Of a stretch of DNA of 64,000 nt, positions 43,307-56,350 are shown in pieces; the first letter of the stretch is position 1; the number at the start of each line of letters is the position of its first letter. Below the pieces are notes generated by a model. It saw only the letters and a program-made list of their open reading frames with translations. It made no database searches and was not told the DNA's origin. The stretch lies in contig MBPM02000095.1 in the NCBI GenBank assembly GCA_001695595.3, positions 1 through 64,000 of the forward strand, given 5' to 3'. This DNA is from Plasmopara viticola (taxonomy: Eukaryota; Oomycota; Peronosporomycetes; Peronosporales; Peronosporaceae). Made by a program: the position numbers and the translations under genes.

Positions 43307-43687
43307 TTAAGGCGGTATGTACGATCGGGGACTTGCAAGTTTGCAAAGGCTACTCTGCGACTGGATCCACTGGTGAATCGAGGTTTCACTAAAACTTCTA
43401 TGACCACGAAGAGATGCGGATAGGGCTAGAATAAGGGACAAACCGTTTTGAAGGGATTTTTGTTGGTATTCTGCTGATTTGAAAAGCATAGCAGAGGAAT
43501 TATTTTTCGAGTGAAATCCTTGAGAAACACTTTTGGGCTGACTACAAGGCCGATCTTTAGAGATGATTTGACAACGGTTGGCACTCGGCAACCACCTATA
43601 TCTAATAAGCATTAGGTCAGGAATAAACATTGACACACAGCCGCAAGACAGGAGCATTACTATCGTGAAGGCTAGAATGATCGCCAT
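43307..43687 (-). CDS. Hypothetical small protein with signal-peptide-like N-terminus
   Basis: 126 aa from a true ATG at 43687. The first 20 residues (MAIILAFTIVMLLSCGCVSM) form a hydrophobic core ending in small residues, as in a secretory signal. The rest is Ser/Gln-rich with only three more cysteines. No RxLR, LxLFLAK or DEER motif is visible. It stands alone in decayed transposon sequence, so it may be a chance ORF, a pseudogene of a secreted protein, or a young gene. Coding status cannot be settled from the sequence. Confidence 0.3.
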   Translation of the reverse strand: MAIILAFTIVMLLSCGCVSMFIPDLMLIRYRWLPSANRCQIISKDRPCSQPKSVSQGFHSKNNSSAMLFKSAEYQQKSLQNGLSLILALSASLRGHRSFSETSIHQWIQSQSSLCKLASPRSYIPP

Positions 43688-46600
43688 GTCGTTTACAAAA
43701 ATTGCTTGTGCAATATAAAAGACGCTGCAGACTTCCTTGAAAGCTGACTATCGTGATTAATATTAGTCTGCTACAAGCAAGACTGCATAAAGCTCTCCTC
43801 TAGAGCTAATTTTGATAAATTTTGCCATCAATTCACGGCTGCTTTGAGGACACCAGTACTGCTAGTAGCTCTACTGTAAGGCCATATTATTCACCAAGCA
43901 TTTCTCCCAGTTTTCTATCTGACTGGGCGTTTAAAGTCGCATCAGCTTTTGCAAATCTAAACTAGAGTTAAAGATGGAATGTAGTCAAGCCTAGTGGGTG
44001 CAATCCGCATCCCGCCGATCAGTGTCTGTTGCGATAGAGCCGATCGAATATGAAAGTGGGTTTGGCTTGAAAAGAAATCATTCGAATCTGAAATGATGCG
44101 TTTGCAACGAAAATAGACAAGGACTACGACAGTAGTGTTTTAGTGGAACTTGTGGGTACATGGTGGCGTGACCATCTCTTTGTACAGGCGGTCCAGCTCA
44201 TCTTATTCAACTTCTTGCGACTTATACATTCAAGAGCAGTTTGATCCTTCTAGCTAAAAGATATCGCGCTTTGTTTTGGTAGTGACATTACAGTCAAGTA
44301 CTACTTGAAGTCACCAGTTGGTTGTCGTTTAAGAAATTTAACTAGATTGCTGGTCCGTTATCGTTATACCTCTAGTCGTGTACGTCAATCGTGACAGTTC
44401 AAAGACTTCTCATCGCAGCAGATTTACAAAGTACAATAGATTAGAAAACCTAGTTTGAACTTTTACACGTTTGTCATATAGGTCTTGTATGACACTTTGA
44501 CGCTCCGTTGCATCGATTTGCCAACTGCCATACTACTAGGTCATGACGACGCTGGCTTATAGCAACAGATGTATAAGTGACCTTTTCGTATCCAAAATCT
44601 ACCTTTTTAGGCTGCGAGCCATTCGCCGAGACTGCTGGTAGGCTTGATAGAAATCCCGGTGTTCTTTCAAAGTGTTAAAGGCTTGCCATAGCCGTCAAAA
44701 AAAAGGGCAGGTATCCCAACAAAGACTACTCATCATCCGAGACATATCCTTTTTGAGTGCAAAAGGGACGACTGAACTTCAATCGGATCGGCCTGAATAA
44801 AAGAGGCACGAATTCAGCGCAACACCAGGGAAGATGTCGGCTTGAAGGATAACATAGCAATCGACATACATTTATGAATCTTGAGAAAGTTGTATGACGT
44901 CTGTCGATTATGTCTATAACGCGCAGGCAAGGGGTGATTGTGGTAAAGCGCTTAACATATTCATCAGTTGACCTGATGGATGAGATGTATTTAGAAACAT
45001 TAGCTGGCAATATCAATAGCATATTTACTCTGAGTAACATTAAATCGGAAAGGATTAAGTAGTGCAATACACTAGATCATCTGAAATCAGTCATTTTGGT
45101 ACATAATAGTTTATTCTGTGTATGACCTATGTCAATCCTGTAGAACTGACAATTTAGTGAATCAAGTTGGATAGATTCGCGACCCAAGATATCAAGTACA
45201 ATCACGTGGTACAATAAGGTAGCCTTCGCAATATATGACCAGCTGCGCAGCTACACTACACGTATTAAGTTGTCCAAGAAAGTTACAACATCGATCAACA
45301 AACCTCACTTGTCACATGACACTCCAATCCACGTTTTTGCACAGAAGCTTCTGGATTTAGATGGCACCAGGACGATGTCGATGGAAAAATTCCGACCAAT
45401 ACTGCGTTGACTGTATCATTGTCGATTTTTTCAGATTTGAAGACCCCAATTAGCTCAGCTCTATCAGCTCCATCGACAATTTTAGATATCAACAAAAGGA
45501 GTTATCCGAAATCCATGGAAAATTTGCGGTGCGTGCTTGAGCCCGAAACACCTTGCCATACTGTGTGAGTAGTACAACAACACCTTGTCCTGGTCTCCTA
45601 GCATTTCGCTGGCTAACATCATTTGGTTGGCCGCCAACTTCATCAACCAATTTTGGCGCATTGTTGTCTTTTAAAAAAATAACATGGTTGCTTTTAGAAT
45701 GGTCGCATCTCTTGCGTAAGCCACACTTCCACCAATTACTCAATACACCTTAAGCTTGCTCCCTTATAATTTGGCCCCTTCTATTCTCATACAATAAGTC
45801 TTACAAAGACTTACTCTATCACTATTGATGAAGCTAACGCGTGGCAAATTAGCTAAATACTTAAATTCTCACAAGCTTTAGGTCGGACACATTGACTGAA
45901 ATTAGATATTTCGTCACAAAGATTTCGAGCCGCTCTGCTTGCTGGTTAATCAATTTTGTCCATGCCGTATGCGCTTTAATTTTGAGCATTGTTCTCATTC
46001 ACGCAATACACACATTTTCGAGCCGATCTCTGCTATCATGGGACTGTAAATCTTTGATCTGTTGATCGGATCGGTCTTAGATCGCTCTCTGTCATGATGG
46101 ATGCAAATGCTCTACCAGTGCAGTCAGAGTAGATCTCAGTCTTGCCTTTTTTAACTTCCAGCCTTTCTTAAGTCAATCAAGCAAGACGTGTGTGAGCAAA
46201 GAAAGAATGGAAGTTCACCGTGGGTGCGAAGGTGTACTGCATCAACAAAAACAGCAAACGCTTCACAATATTATTACAATATTGTCAATTGCATATGTAA
46301 CGTACATTTCTAGTACTAATGTTAGCGTTTGCATCGTTTGTTCGGCTGTTCCATTTGCTTGATCATCGTGGCGTGCTTTTCCTTCGGTAGGACGCAACTA
46401 AAAGACTGACTTTAGAAAGACGCGACACCCGACTTCCAATCGCGTCGAAATGCTTTACTGACTCCAATATATTGATAAACATTTCTTTATCCTTTCGTCA
46501 ATCGTCTGGATGGCTTTTAAGCTACAAATCTTACCCACTACAAGATATACAAACAGGTAATCGATATTTGCAGTCCCAAAGTCACATTGGGCGATCAAGG

Positions 46601-49600
46601 CAGAGGCGTTATATGGTCCATCACCACAGCTAAACTGTCGTGGTTATGTTCAAAGAAACAAGCGTGAGTTAGGATTCTTGGCCTTTGTTTTATGCTTGAA
46701 ACCATTTGAAGTCGCAGATCGCTATCCGCCCGACTGCTGGCGTTAATATAGTTCTTTTGAGTAAGACTTACAGAAAAAAGTATACCTTAAAATATGCATT
46801 TTTTTAGGTTTATCCATGTGATAAAATTATATTCTACAACTACTATTTTTATGCATTAAACAGCGGACATTGGTCTATACACTAATTTTTTGTAACCTTT
46901 TCCGTACTGAAGACTGCTTTCTTGTTGATGTTTGCAAGTTCACGACTTACGTAACATAATGTGGCTTTACTGCCATCTGGTTTGACACACATTGATTTCG
47001 CATAGCCTCATTGCACTCCATATCATAAAAAACGCTAAACTCCTTGAATTGATACAATGCAAAGCTTTTTCTTGGCATGCCCGTAACCATCGTGACTTGT
47101 GCCGCGTATAAGAAACCCGCCAGCAAACAGAATGAATCTTTGAGCTCAATTCAAAAATAAAATCAAATTTTACGGACAACCGTGTTGACTAGAAGAAGTG
47201 CATCGTCTGGATTTGTAGCGACTAATTTTGTCAATACATTAGCTAAGCTTACAGTAGTCGAATGCCCCCCTGCACCCCGCCGTTTATACGCTATGATTGG
47301 TCGCTTGTTTAACACATTCGATCTACGCACATCGCTTACACTCTTTTTAGAAGAAAACAAGCCGTACGCTATATCGTCAAACTTGGATCATTAGCCTCGC
47401 AATCTGAAAACCAAACTTGCCAGTGCTCGACAAGTTTTGAGCCATGCTTATGAGCCTTTAGCTTCCATTAATCCTTGTAAGGTTTCTGCACGCGCCATGA
47501 TCAGCTATTTCACTTGTAAGCCTGTGGATTGCAATTGCGAGCAGTTAGCTCTCACTTACTATGTACTCGTTCTTCGATAAATACGGTGCCCAAATCTTAT
47601 AATAAATATTCTAGTTAAGGCGAAAAAGCAGAGGTACAGTCACGGCAAGATTAATATTCGATCCGTGAATGAATTTCAAGCTTGCGTCTGATATCCGAAC
47701 CGAAAGGTTTCATCAAGAAGAGTTGGTGTCCATAGCATTCGACACTTGGCCTCGACGAGCGATTGGACCGCGCAGATCTAGCTGCTAAATCGTTTATCTT
47801 ACTTTAGTTGTCCTAATTAGACGTGTCGTGCTTGTTAAGCGGCTTCAATGAGCAATTAGTCGGTGTCGGTGGTACAAGCCGAGCCGGGATTCATACTACA
47901 TCGGATAGCGACAAAATCTCTTAACGCTATACACAAAGGTAAATGGAATATGGTGTTCTGTAATTTTAGAACGCTGTTTCAACTAATGACGTTTTTATAA
48001 GCAGGATTTCTAAGATAAGTAAAAGAATCGCAGCATAGAAAGACCGTTTAGCCACAAAAATGTTGTGGAGGACGTTCAGTATGAATGTGCTTCATTCCCG
48101 GATGCTTTGGTGAAAAATGCAGCGACCCTTATGTAAGAAATTGCGCCGGAATGATGCAACATTTGGCTACTGTACTAATGAGTAGCCCTATTTCAGAATG
48201 GGCCATTATTTATTTGTACTGTGACAAAAAAATTTGAAGCGCTGAACAGTAAGTTGGACATCCACACCGGCGCAACGCTTGGCGGATTCTATTTCAGCAA
48301 AATGTTCGTACCAATTAAACATTTTTTCCAAAATGCAAAAATGTGCAACGCCAAGATAAAGGAAGGCTGCAATAACAACGAGACGCTTCAGGGTCAGATG
48401 TACTTATTGCTACATTCTTTGCAGCAGCTTCGGATTATACGAAAGTGAGAACAATAGTCGCATCGTCAATAAGAATGGCCGGCCTTGCCAAGGGAAATCG
48501 ATTCAAAATATCATTTGCTACCTCAACTGCGAAGCTGCCTTGAATGTGAAAGTCAACTTTTCCTTCGGACGTGACATAAGAGGATGGTGCTTTGTGGCTT
48601 GCAGCTGTCAACTTATGACTCATTCATCACTTTAAGGCAAATTTTGTCTCAGCTTAATGCTTGCCCCGAGAAATGTCCTACAATTTTGGAGCAGTCGATC
48701 ACGCGACTCGACTATTGCAGCAATCTGTAACACTACAATCCTATCAGCAGTGTGCGATGTTCACGTTGCTATAGCTCCCAACAAAGGCTGACGTTATTAA
48801 CGAGTTGCATTTGCTGAGCACGAAATTATCGATTGCTTTCTAGGGAAGACGATTCCTTCTGTAGAATTGGACACATCGAACGTCATCAATATTGAGCAAT
48901 GAAACATACAGTAGACGCTGGACTAGCAGAGTGCGGGGCTTTAAAGTATTGTGATGGGAGCTGTGGCGGCAACTTGTTATTAAATATCGGGTGAGTGCCT
49001 TAACGGTCAATAGTAGTAATGCTGCGGTTACCAGAATGATCGGCAATCGCTTTATGCAAGTGTATTACTAAGCCCTTTCAAATTAGGTTGAATAAATATT
49101 TTACATGTACTCTAGGATGATAATTTATGTGAATAGAATTGCGTTCTACCACTGCCACTGTTTTTTTGTAGATGCTAAGACCAGTCGAGGTATCTTAAGC
49201 AGCTCTCAGACCACATTGTCAGCCACCAGCTCATTTTAAGTCTCACTTTGCCCAAATGCCATTTTCGGCTTCCACCATCAACTGACTCGTCTGGTTGCGT
49301 AGCTTGAGTCAGCGACGATACATCTCAGTTTTTACCGTCTTGCTTGCTTACAATTTTTCATCCTTTGGCGCACGCAAGTCCTTCATTTATCTTCTGCGTT
49401 TCCGCTTTCTTGAATTAAGGCGGTTCATTTAAGCCAAGTGCTCTCACACGTTTGTAAGCGCTTGTGACACACAGTCGTACTTCGGTTGGCAGTATAAATC
49501 ACATTGAGAGCGTTGATATATGTTATCTGATCATGAGTGGTGGGTGGTTGTTCTTGCTGGACGATCTTGATCCGACGTTATACGATTTGATCGCTCTGGT

Positions 49601-49811
49601 ATTTAAGCTGATCTGTCCCGTTCTGCTATTGCGGCCTAGATTTTGCGTTGGCTGCGATCGATCGGAGTCGCTATCACTTTACAAGCAGTTTAAAGCGACT
49701 GCGGTCTGCATACAGTGTGGCTCATTTCGTCAGTCTTAGCTTATATTTGCTTACTTAAACACAATCTCGCCCTCGACATTCTTACGACTATCTTCGTTCT
49801 ATCGTGGCTGA
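43688..49811. other. Gene-poor stretch, unrecognised decayed sequence
   Basis: No family recognised and no ORF above about 115 aa. Candidates looked at were minus-strand stretches at 44,726-45,067, 45,295-45,743 and 47,163-47,360 and + strand 48,221-48,448; none shows a known motif. Composition is AT-rich like the gypsy remnants on either side. Confidence 0.4.
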
Positions 49812-50030
49812 TCAGGGTCCACTTTTGATGCGCTGTGTGGCCGTCAAAGCAGCAGCTCTGAGGCGGGTTAAATACTTATACGGTTTTTCGTTTGATCTCT
49901 TCCTTGCGTGATAGTATTGTCTGGCAAGATACTCCGAAGCAGCAGAACTGAACCCAAAATTTTCTTCGAGTCTGGCTATATTTCGTATTAGTTGGGCGTT
50001 ATACAGTTTAAAAGTCACCAAACACTTCAT
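49812..50030 (-). mobile_element. Gag-like remnant of a Ty3/gypsy element
   Basis: The minus strand reads ARQYYHARKRSNEKPYKYL followed by TRLRAAALTATQR, resembling the retro-gag helix (YY.A.R...E.P..YL.RLN.AA..A) of oomycete gypsy elements. The orientation is opposite to the integrase pieces around it, so it belongs to a different insertion. Confidence 0.55.
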
Positions 50031-51839
50031 TATCGGGTGCTTGATCGCTTAGAAAGGTGCCTTTTTGTGCTGTCACGCGTACGGGCTTCATCTTCGCCCT
50101 GTTTTTGATCCTATAATTCAATCAGCCCAAAGCTTGCCGTCAATAAAGAATTGATTGCGAACCAATCATTGCCGGAGTAGTGATTAGTGACGATATTGGG
50201 AAACTGAGTTACCAAGACCATTCAGTTCATGCTTATCAGCAGGCGAGGCAAAAAATGCATGCTGACGTCCATTCTCTCAGTCGCGTGACCCAAAACATAC
50301 TCAGCGCTTCTTTTGGCCACTTTCTCGAGTTTAATGAATGCCTACCAAATCATGTATATGTGGCCGGTCGAATTTTTTATATACACATGCTTTTTCATCC
50401 ACAAGAGCTTGCTTTGTTAGTGATACAGATGCGCCAGGCTGCGCGGTTTGCATTTATACATAAGTGCCTTGATGATTCGCTTTGTGGACCAGCTCTCGAT
50501 AGCTGTGGACTCGGTCTTGATTGTGATTGGTTATATACTCAAAGCCTGTGAATACCGAGGTGTGCCGTTTTTCTAAATCAAAGCATATGTCTTGCTAAAA
50601 TCGCTTGTCTTAATTAGATTGTAAGACTTAATCGTGGGCTCGACCTTTGATGTTGACAATGCCAACCGGCAAGCAAGTGCGATTCTTGGAATCGACCACA
50701 GAGCTCTTTCGGGCTTAGCCCTATCGCTATTTCTTACGGCTTGACAGGGCTTGCTCTGAGATCTAAACTTCTTTAAGCTTGATACACTTGGCAATAGGAC
50801 ATTCCAGCCGCGATGCGCGGATATCATATAGATGAAGCATCGACGGATGTGTATGTACAAGCTAGAAGCTCGAAGTTTCTCCTTCTTACATCAGTACAGC
50901 TGAGACTTATGGGAACCAAACTGTTCGAAGGCACCTAAATTCATGGCCCTCCATATTATAATTCCTCCTAAAATTGCATTCGAAAGCATTTTTACAACTT
51001 TCTTAGTAGTGGTTGGGTGTTCGCCGATCACCTATATTTGGGCCACGCCCGTGTGACGTCGGTTTGTAAAGGCAATGACTACTTCCTTCAGAGATATTGG
51101 CGATCCTAGTCAGCAGAGTGCGTAGCGATTAAGGAAAATCTCACATAATCATGTTGCAAGTAAGCGTAACCGCACACGGTACACGCAATCGAGTGGCAGA
51201 AATAATTGCGTTAGCTAATGGTTTAACTCGCTCAAGATGCGCAACGTTGCCCCAGCTGAGGTATTGCACTTAAGTTCTCGTACGCATACTCGCTCAAGAT
51301 GGCCAGATATGCTCATTTTTTTTTCAGTCACAACAAGGCGGACATCCTGGCCAATTTAATCATGATTAGAGGGCGAAAATTTTCTGCCCTGGACATTGTA
51401 TCCTCAAAATGCTCTCAATGCAACGTTTCAGTCGAGAAATGACGTGTGCTATCCCTCAATACTAGTTCCAATGGGTCGGTATAATGTACATTGTAATCGC
51501 GGGTAGAAAGTCCGCGAATTGAAGCCGAACCCTTATTGAGTTTGCCATTACGATTGCGCTGCCGAAAGGCCATTATCACTGATACTAAGCTTGTCTGGAT
51601 AAAGAGATTATTAGGGGGCATTGGAATTGTAATTCTAGTTGACCGATTGAGAAAAGAGGATCTTTACGATGCTGGACCGGACACGTTCAACGGTCTTGAA
51701 TTAACATCTTATTCCTCGATTGTTTGTTAGTTAGCATGGACTCCCAAGGTCAGTTGTCTTGGACCTAAGGTTTCCGGTTTGAAAGCTTTTGATCGATCCC
51801 TTGAGGTGAACTGCTTATCTTCTCAACGAACCATCCATA
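50031..51839. other. Unrecognised sequence between gypsy remnants
   Basis: One open stretch (50,180-50,551 +, 123 aa, many Leu/His/Gln) and shorter ones; no motif recognised. Confidence 0.35.
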
Positions 51840-52005
51840 GACCGATGGCTAGGCAAGGCGAGTGATTCGTGTTATCGATGTTTTGCAGTGTGTGTGCGAA
51901 TGATCCAAGACATCGGATCAGCAAGCCGTCACTTGTTGAGCTTGCATTGAACAATGCCGCTCACGCTTTGAAAGACCATACACCAAAATCTGCGTAGCAA
52001 CTTCG
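51840..52005 (+). mobile_element. Second gypsy integrase remnant
   Basis: RVIRVIDVLQCVC, then after a one-base shift PSLVELALNNAAHALKDHTP, matches the gypsy integrase motif (RV..VL..VC.....W....LP..EFALNNA.H.ST..TP). It is separate from the copy at 41.3 kb and also frameshifted. Confidence 0.75.
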
Positions 52006-52415
52006 CTTTCCTTGATACTATTACATTGTAAATTTAGGTACGATGGAAGAGATACAGCTGAATAGCTTGCTAAAACAGCTCTTTTTAGTAATATAAGAAG
52101 TCGGAGACTCTAACGTCAAAACTCTTGATGCCTTTAGACACGTACAAGAAATAATGACTGAAATTTTAGATATTGAAAGAAGAATAGTCTGACTGCAAAG
52201 GATGGTATACCAAAAAATATACAACTTGACGTTTGATGCTAAGTGCGCCCATGCTTTCATTCAACGTTTAAAGATCGCAGCGAAAAGAGGCTCAGCGTAT
52301 ATACTTTTTTTCGGATGCGAACACAACCTATGTCTACGTGGGCTTGCTGGATCGGGATCAAGGTAGGCAGCCACGAAAGACCGATTAATCAGCATGACAA
52401 ACAATAATTTTTGGT

Positions 52416-52688
52416 TTACACTGCCATATTACTGTCTTTTAGGGCGCAAGTCGAGCGATGCGATTGAGCGCTCGAGGCCCGAGGCCCGAGGCTTAAACAT
52501 TGCCGGAAAAGACGTGGCGATTTACACTCGGGTTTAAGTCTTGCAGAAATAGCTGACTTGACCTCATAAGGTCTTGAATATAGCGGATTGCCAGCTGCGA
52601 CCGCCAGACGCTGGTCGCGAGCAGCATCATTGCAAAGGGCACGCAGAGCGCTGCATAATGCTATGATATCGTTCTCTGTCACTGCCAT
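52416..52688 (-). CDS. Hypothetical ORF, possibly a gene 5' fragment
   Basis: 90 aa from an ATG at 52688. The first 50 residues (MAVTENDIIALCSALRALCN onward) are Ala/Leu-rich and protein-like. After ARLKPE the composition changes to Ser/Arg-rich, as if reading into an intron or non-coding DNA (possible donor GTGTAAAT). No family recognised. Confidence 0.3.
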   Translation of the reverse strand: MAVTENDIIALCSALRALCNDAARDQRLAVAAGNPLYSRPYEVKSAISARLKPECKSPRLFRQCLSLGPRASSAQSHRSTCALKDSNMAV

Positions 52689-52711
52689 TATTACTAAGAG
52701 CAATATTGAGC

Positions 52712-52815
52712 GACTCCATCGCTAGGGTCAAACGTAGTATTTTGTGATGTAAAGAGCATTCTTGTGTGACTCCATCGCTAAAGTCAAATGTAGTATCTTG
52801 TGATGTAGAGATCAG
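52712..52815. repeat. Two-copy tandem duplication, 56-bp period
   Basis: GACTCCATCGCTA followed by a GTCAAAYGTAGTATYTTGTGATGTA block occurs at 52712 and again at 52768 with a few substitutions. Confidence 0.85.
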
Positions 52816-53228
52816 TCTAAATGTGATGTCTCATTATAGTGTAAGGCTCTACTAAAGCAAGTATTCTCTGACGCCAAAGTTGCTTCCTCTTATGGTATGA
52901 AGTGCAAGAGGTACGAGCAGAACTCATCAAGGTGGTGCCTGATTATTGCTGCGGGAATCAGCGCTCCCGATAGCATAACATTGCGGACTACAAGACGCGA
53001 AACGGTGGCCAAGTGGCAGTCGACAAATTTCCAGCCGAACAAACTCTTGCTTAAGATTCCACTTCATTGACTTTGCAGGGACAGTTGCCAAGTGCTAGCA
53101 GCTAGTACAGCTTGGCCTACAAATTCGCCCTATCCCTATTTTATTTAGTGGCTATAAATGGCATCAATTGTGGAAGGCTGCAGACGTGGCACAAACCACT
53201 GACAATTTACCGTGCAACTACAATTGTC
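52816..53228. other. Upstream region of the TauE/SafE gene
   Basis: No gene seen. An in-frame GTG-led extension from 53112 is open but was not chosen because a signal peptide begins at the ATG at 53229. Confidence 0.4.
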
Positions 53229-55266
53229 ATGAAATTTGCTCTGCTAATTTCGGGCGGCTTGGCCACCGTGTGCGTGGCTCAGAATGGTTCCTTTCAAAAG
53301 ACGATAGGACTGCAATGCTCTCAAAACACCGATTGCGGCTACGTGCCTGCCCTATCCTGCAATTTTGGGTGTGTACAACTGTCAGAGTCACTTCTACCCT
53401 GTTTTTCGTCAAACTAAGTGCTTTTTTTACACGCCGCCGCAGCAAGTGTGAATACTGCCACCCTGATACCGACGACTGCAGCGCTGATGGATCCAAGCGC
53501 TGCCAAGTGAAAACTCGACTCGAAGCCACGGGTTTGTTGGAGCAATACGCACTTGATTCCAACGGAGAGACTGTGCCAGTTGCCTACTGCATCGAAAAGA
53601 ATTTGTTCGACCCGTTTACGTGGAAGGACTTGGTAGCCACGGTCATTGCACTGCTAAGTACAGCACTTGGCTCTGGATGCGGTGTGGGTGGTGGTGGCCT
53701 TCTGGTGCCCATGTATATTTTCTTCTACGGACTCAGCCCTAAGCATGCCATACCATTGTCGAAAGCTACTATTTTTGGCAATGCTCTCTCCTCTTACTTC
53801 TATAATTTTAACCGAAAGCATCCAAGTACGCTTGAAAATAAGTGTATGATATTGAGAATCTAGAAGTCTAATGTTATTTTAGCAAATGCCAGATTGCCTC
53901 TCATTAACTACCAAGTTGCAAGTATCATGGAGCCGGCTACGCTAATCGGTACCATATTTGGGGTCATGATGAACTACGTGTTCCCAGACTGGTTGATTCA
54001 AGTACTTTTAGTCTTGCTGCTCTCATATATCACGTTTAAGACATTTCTCAAAGGCAACAAGGTTTGACGTATACAACAGAAGGGCTGCTTTGCTTTATCA
54101 AATTATTTTTACGGATATTGGTGTTTACTGCAGATTCATGATAAAGAGTCGCACCGGCAGCTTGCGGCACTCAAGTCAGTTTTCAAGGGTGGCCCTAACG
54201 GTGGAAGCCGCGGTCGTCAGTGGTCAATTTATCGAGTACGTATTAGCCTTCTACTTTCGGTGCTTCATTTAACGAGTTATACATCAATTTGTATGCGCAA
54301 ATGTGCTTGTAGCGTTTTAATGTGGAGATCGCTGCCCGTCGATGGCTCGAAAAGACTCGCCTTAACAAACAATTGCGTGAGATAAGAGCTCAAAATGATG
54401 CGGATTTTGCATCGTTGCCGCCTCTTCATCAACACCACCTATCGAGCTCGAAAGCTCTGCTGAATAGTTCAGGCCAACATAGTTTTGGGACTTTCATTAT
54501 GTCCGATGACGAAATATTACAGAGACGCAAAGCCATCGAGCTGCGCGAAAGGAATGTACTTCCGCTCAAGCACGTCATTCCTGTGGTTCTTTCATGGGTC
54601 GTCGTGCTGGTGCAGTCGTTGCTTCGTGGTGGTCACGGCACCTCGAGTATTGTTGGAATCGCTTGCAATTCAGCGGGCTACTGGATGTTAACGCTTCTGC
54701 CATTGTTGCTCTTAATTTTTATCACGCTTTGGGTCGGGCATCAATTGCGTCTACAGAATCGACTTAAAGTGCTTTGCAACTATTCATTTGCCAAAGGAGA
54801 CGTTTATTGGGTCAAACGACGTATTCTCATTTTTCCGACCTTGTGCACTTTAGCTGGCGTATGTGCTGGCCTCTTGGGTATTGGAGGTGGCATGGTTAAG
54901 GGTCCAATCATGCTGGAAATGGGAATTTGGCCGCAAGTGCAATCCGCTACTGCCAACTTTATGATTCTATTCACGTCTTCGGCAACGACTTTGCAATTTG
55001 CAATCAACGGTCAATTTCCAGGCGAGTTTCAGTATGATTACATGACGTGGTTCGCTTTAATGGGCTTTATCGGTGGCTTTTGTGGCCAGAACATTGTGGC
55101 GTACTTGGTCATCAAGTACAAACGCGAGTCAATTATGGTGTACTTGCTAGCAGTGACAGTTGGTCTTTCGGCTTTGGCAATGGGTGCCATCGGTTTAAAG
55201 GCAACGAATCGAGACATCCAAAAAGGCGTGCATCTCGGCTTTAATGACGTTTGTGGCAACGAATGA
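53229..55266 (+). CDS. TauE/SafE-family anion carrier with Cys-rich N-terminal domain
   Basis: Five exons join in frame: 53229-53368, 53443-53843, 53883-54061, 54134-54235 and 54313-55266 (591 aa). Introns are 74, 39, 72 and 77 nt, all GT-AG. A signal peptide (MKFALLISGGLATVCVAQ) leads into a Cys-rich segment (CSQNTDC.., then KCEYCHPDTDDC and RC) before the first helix, so that part should be luminal or extracellular. The two transport repeats carry the family glycine signatures GSGCGVGGGGLLVP and CAGLLGIGGGMVKGP, with a charged loop of about 130 residues between them. TauE/SafE proteins export sulfite, sulfoacetate or related organosulfur anions in bacteria; the substrate in oomycetes is not known. 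The 39-nt intron is unusually short but is required to keep the frame and joins ..LENK to NARLPLINYQ. Confidence 0.88.
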
Positions 55267-56350
55267 GTCAGCTATACAAAACAGGCGCTGTTGTCCACCT
55301 ATACGTACTAGAACACTTCAGCACAAAGAATATTTAGTATTGCTGCGATTCATATATTGTTTCAAAGCAGACTCACTTTTTGTTAAGAATGACAATAACA
55401 GCACCATAAGAAAACGACCTACCGATATTATTGATGCCTACCCTTAGAGATTAATTGTGTTACTCGTTGATTTTCTTACGATTTTTTATTAATGCTTATT
55501 GCACGGCGTTGGCTGGAGATTTTCTTTATCCTATGAACAATCTTTCTGGTCCTAGTGTCCGAGTGAAAGATTTTTAATGTGCTTGGCGATGTATGTCATC
55601 AACATCAGGCACAAACATAGAGTGTCTAGTATGGTTGCTTGTGACTAGATTTTTTAGTCTTACTGATGTCATTATTTGAATGTGTTCTGGGATTGTTAGC
55701 TTCGGTGTAAAAATTCTTATGGAATGCTACAACACTCATTGGCACGCTTTTGGCGCAATGCTGAATCACGTTTTCTCGAACTAGCTTGAGGCTTATAATG
55801 TTCCTCTCTTTCATCAGCACCGTCAATACAAGAAAAACATGCCTAACGTGCATTTCTCATATCCACCTTAACAGATCGTACTTAACCAAGCAAGTGCGCA
55901 TGCACAACTGGTAAAGCCGTATATACATACATATCAGCCGCCTGACATAGCCAGTGTCCGGGTAAATGTCAATTCGACTACATTGCATGATTTGCAAAAT
56001 TTTAGGTCAATTTCTAGGCGTCAGGAAATTTGTGAGCACAATTTGATTGTAATTCCATCTGCCCGGGGGCTATCGAATCGAATGGACATTAAAACCGAAG
56101 CTAATCCTAGATCAATATAATTGCTATCTCGATAATGCGTAATAGCATTTCGAAATTGCGGAGTACTGAGCATCGAAACACCTCTTAAGACGCCTCGAAG
56201 GTAAATTCGCGAGGCAAGGACAACGCCTCAGGGCGTGTATGCCAAATTTTAGATGTAAAGCCAAGTCTGAATTTTCTGTTTTAATAAACCACTGTCAGAA
56301 TTTAATCAATAATTGCTGACCACTATCTAGTCTGCATTCCTGCGTAAGAT
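55267..56350. other. Intergenic region between convergent genes
   Basis: Holds the 3' flanks of the carrier and the ankyrin gene. AT-rich; no coding signal or repeat recognised. Confidence 0.5.

Noticed and set aside
43307..43687. RxLR or Crinkler effector
   Set aside because: No RxLR, dEER or LxLFLAK motif is present in the expected window after the signal-like segment.
45295..45743. Two adjacent minus-strand ORFs as one split gene
   Set aside because: They are in different frames, have no recognisable family, and no good splice pair was found that joins them.
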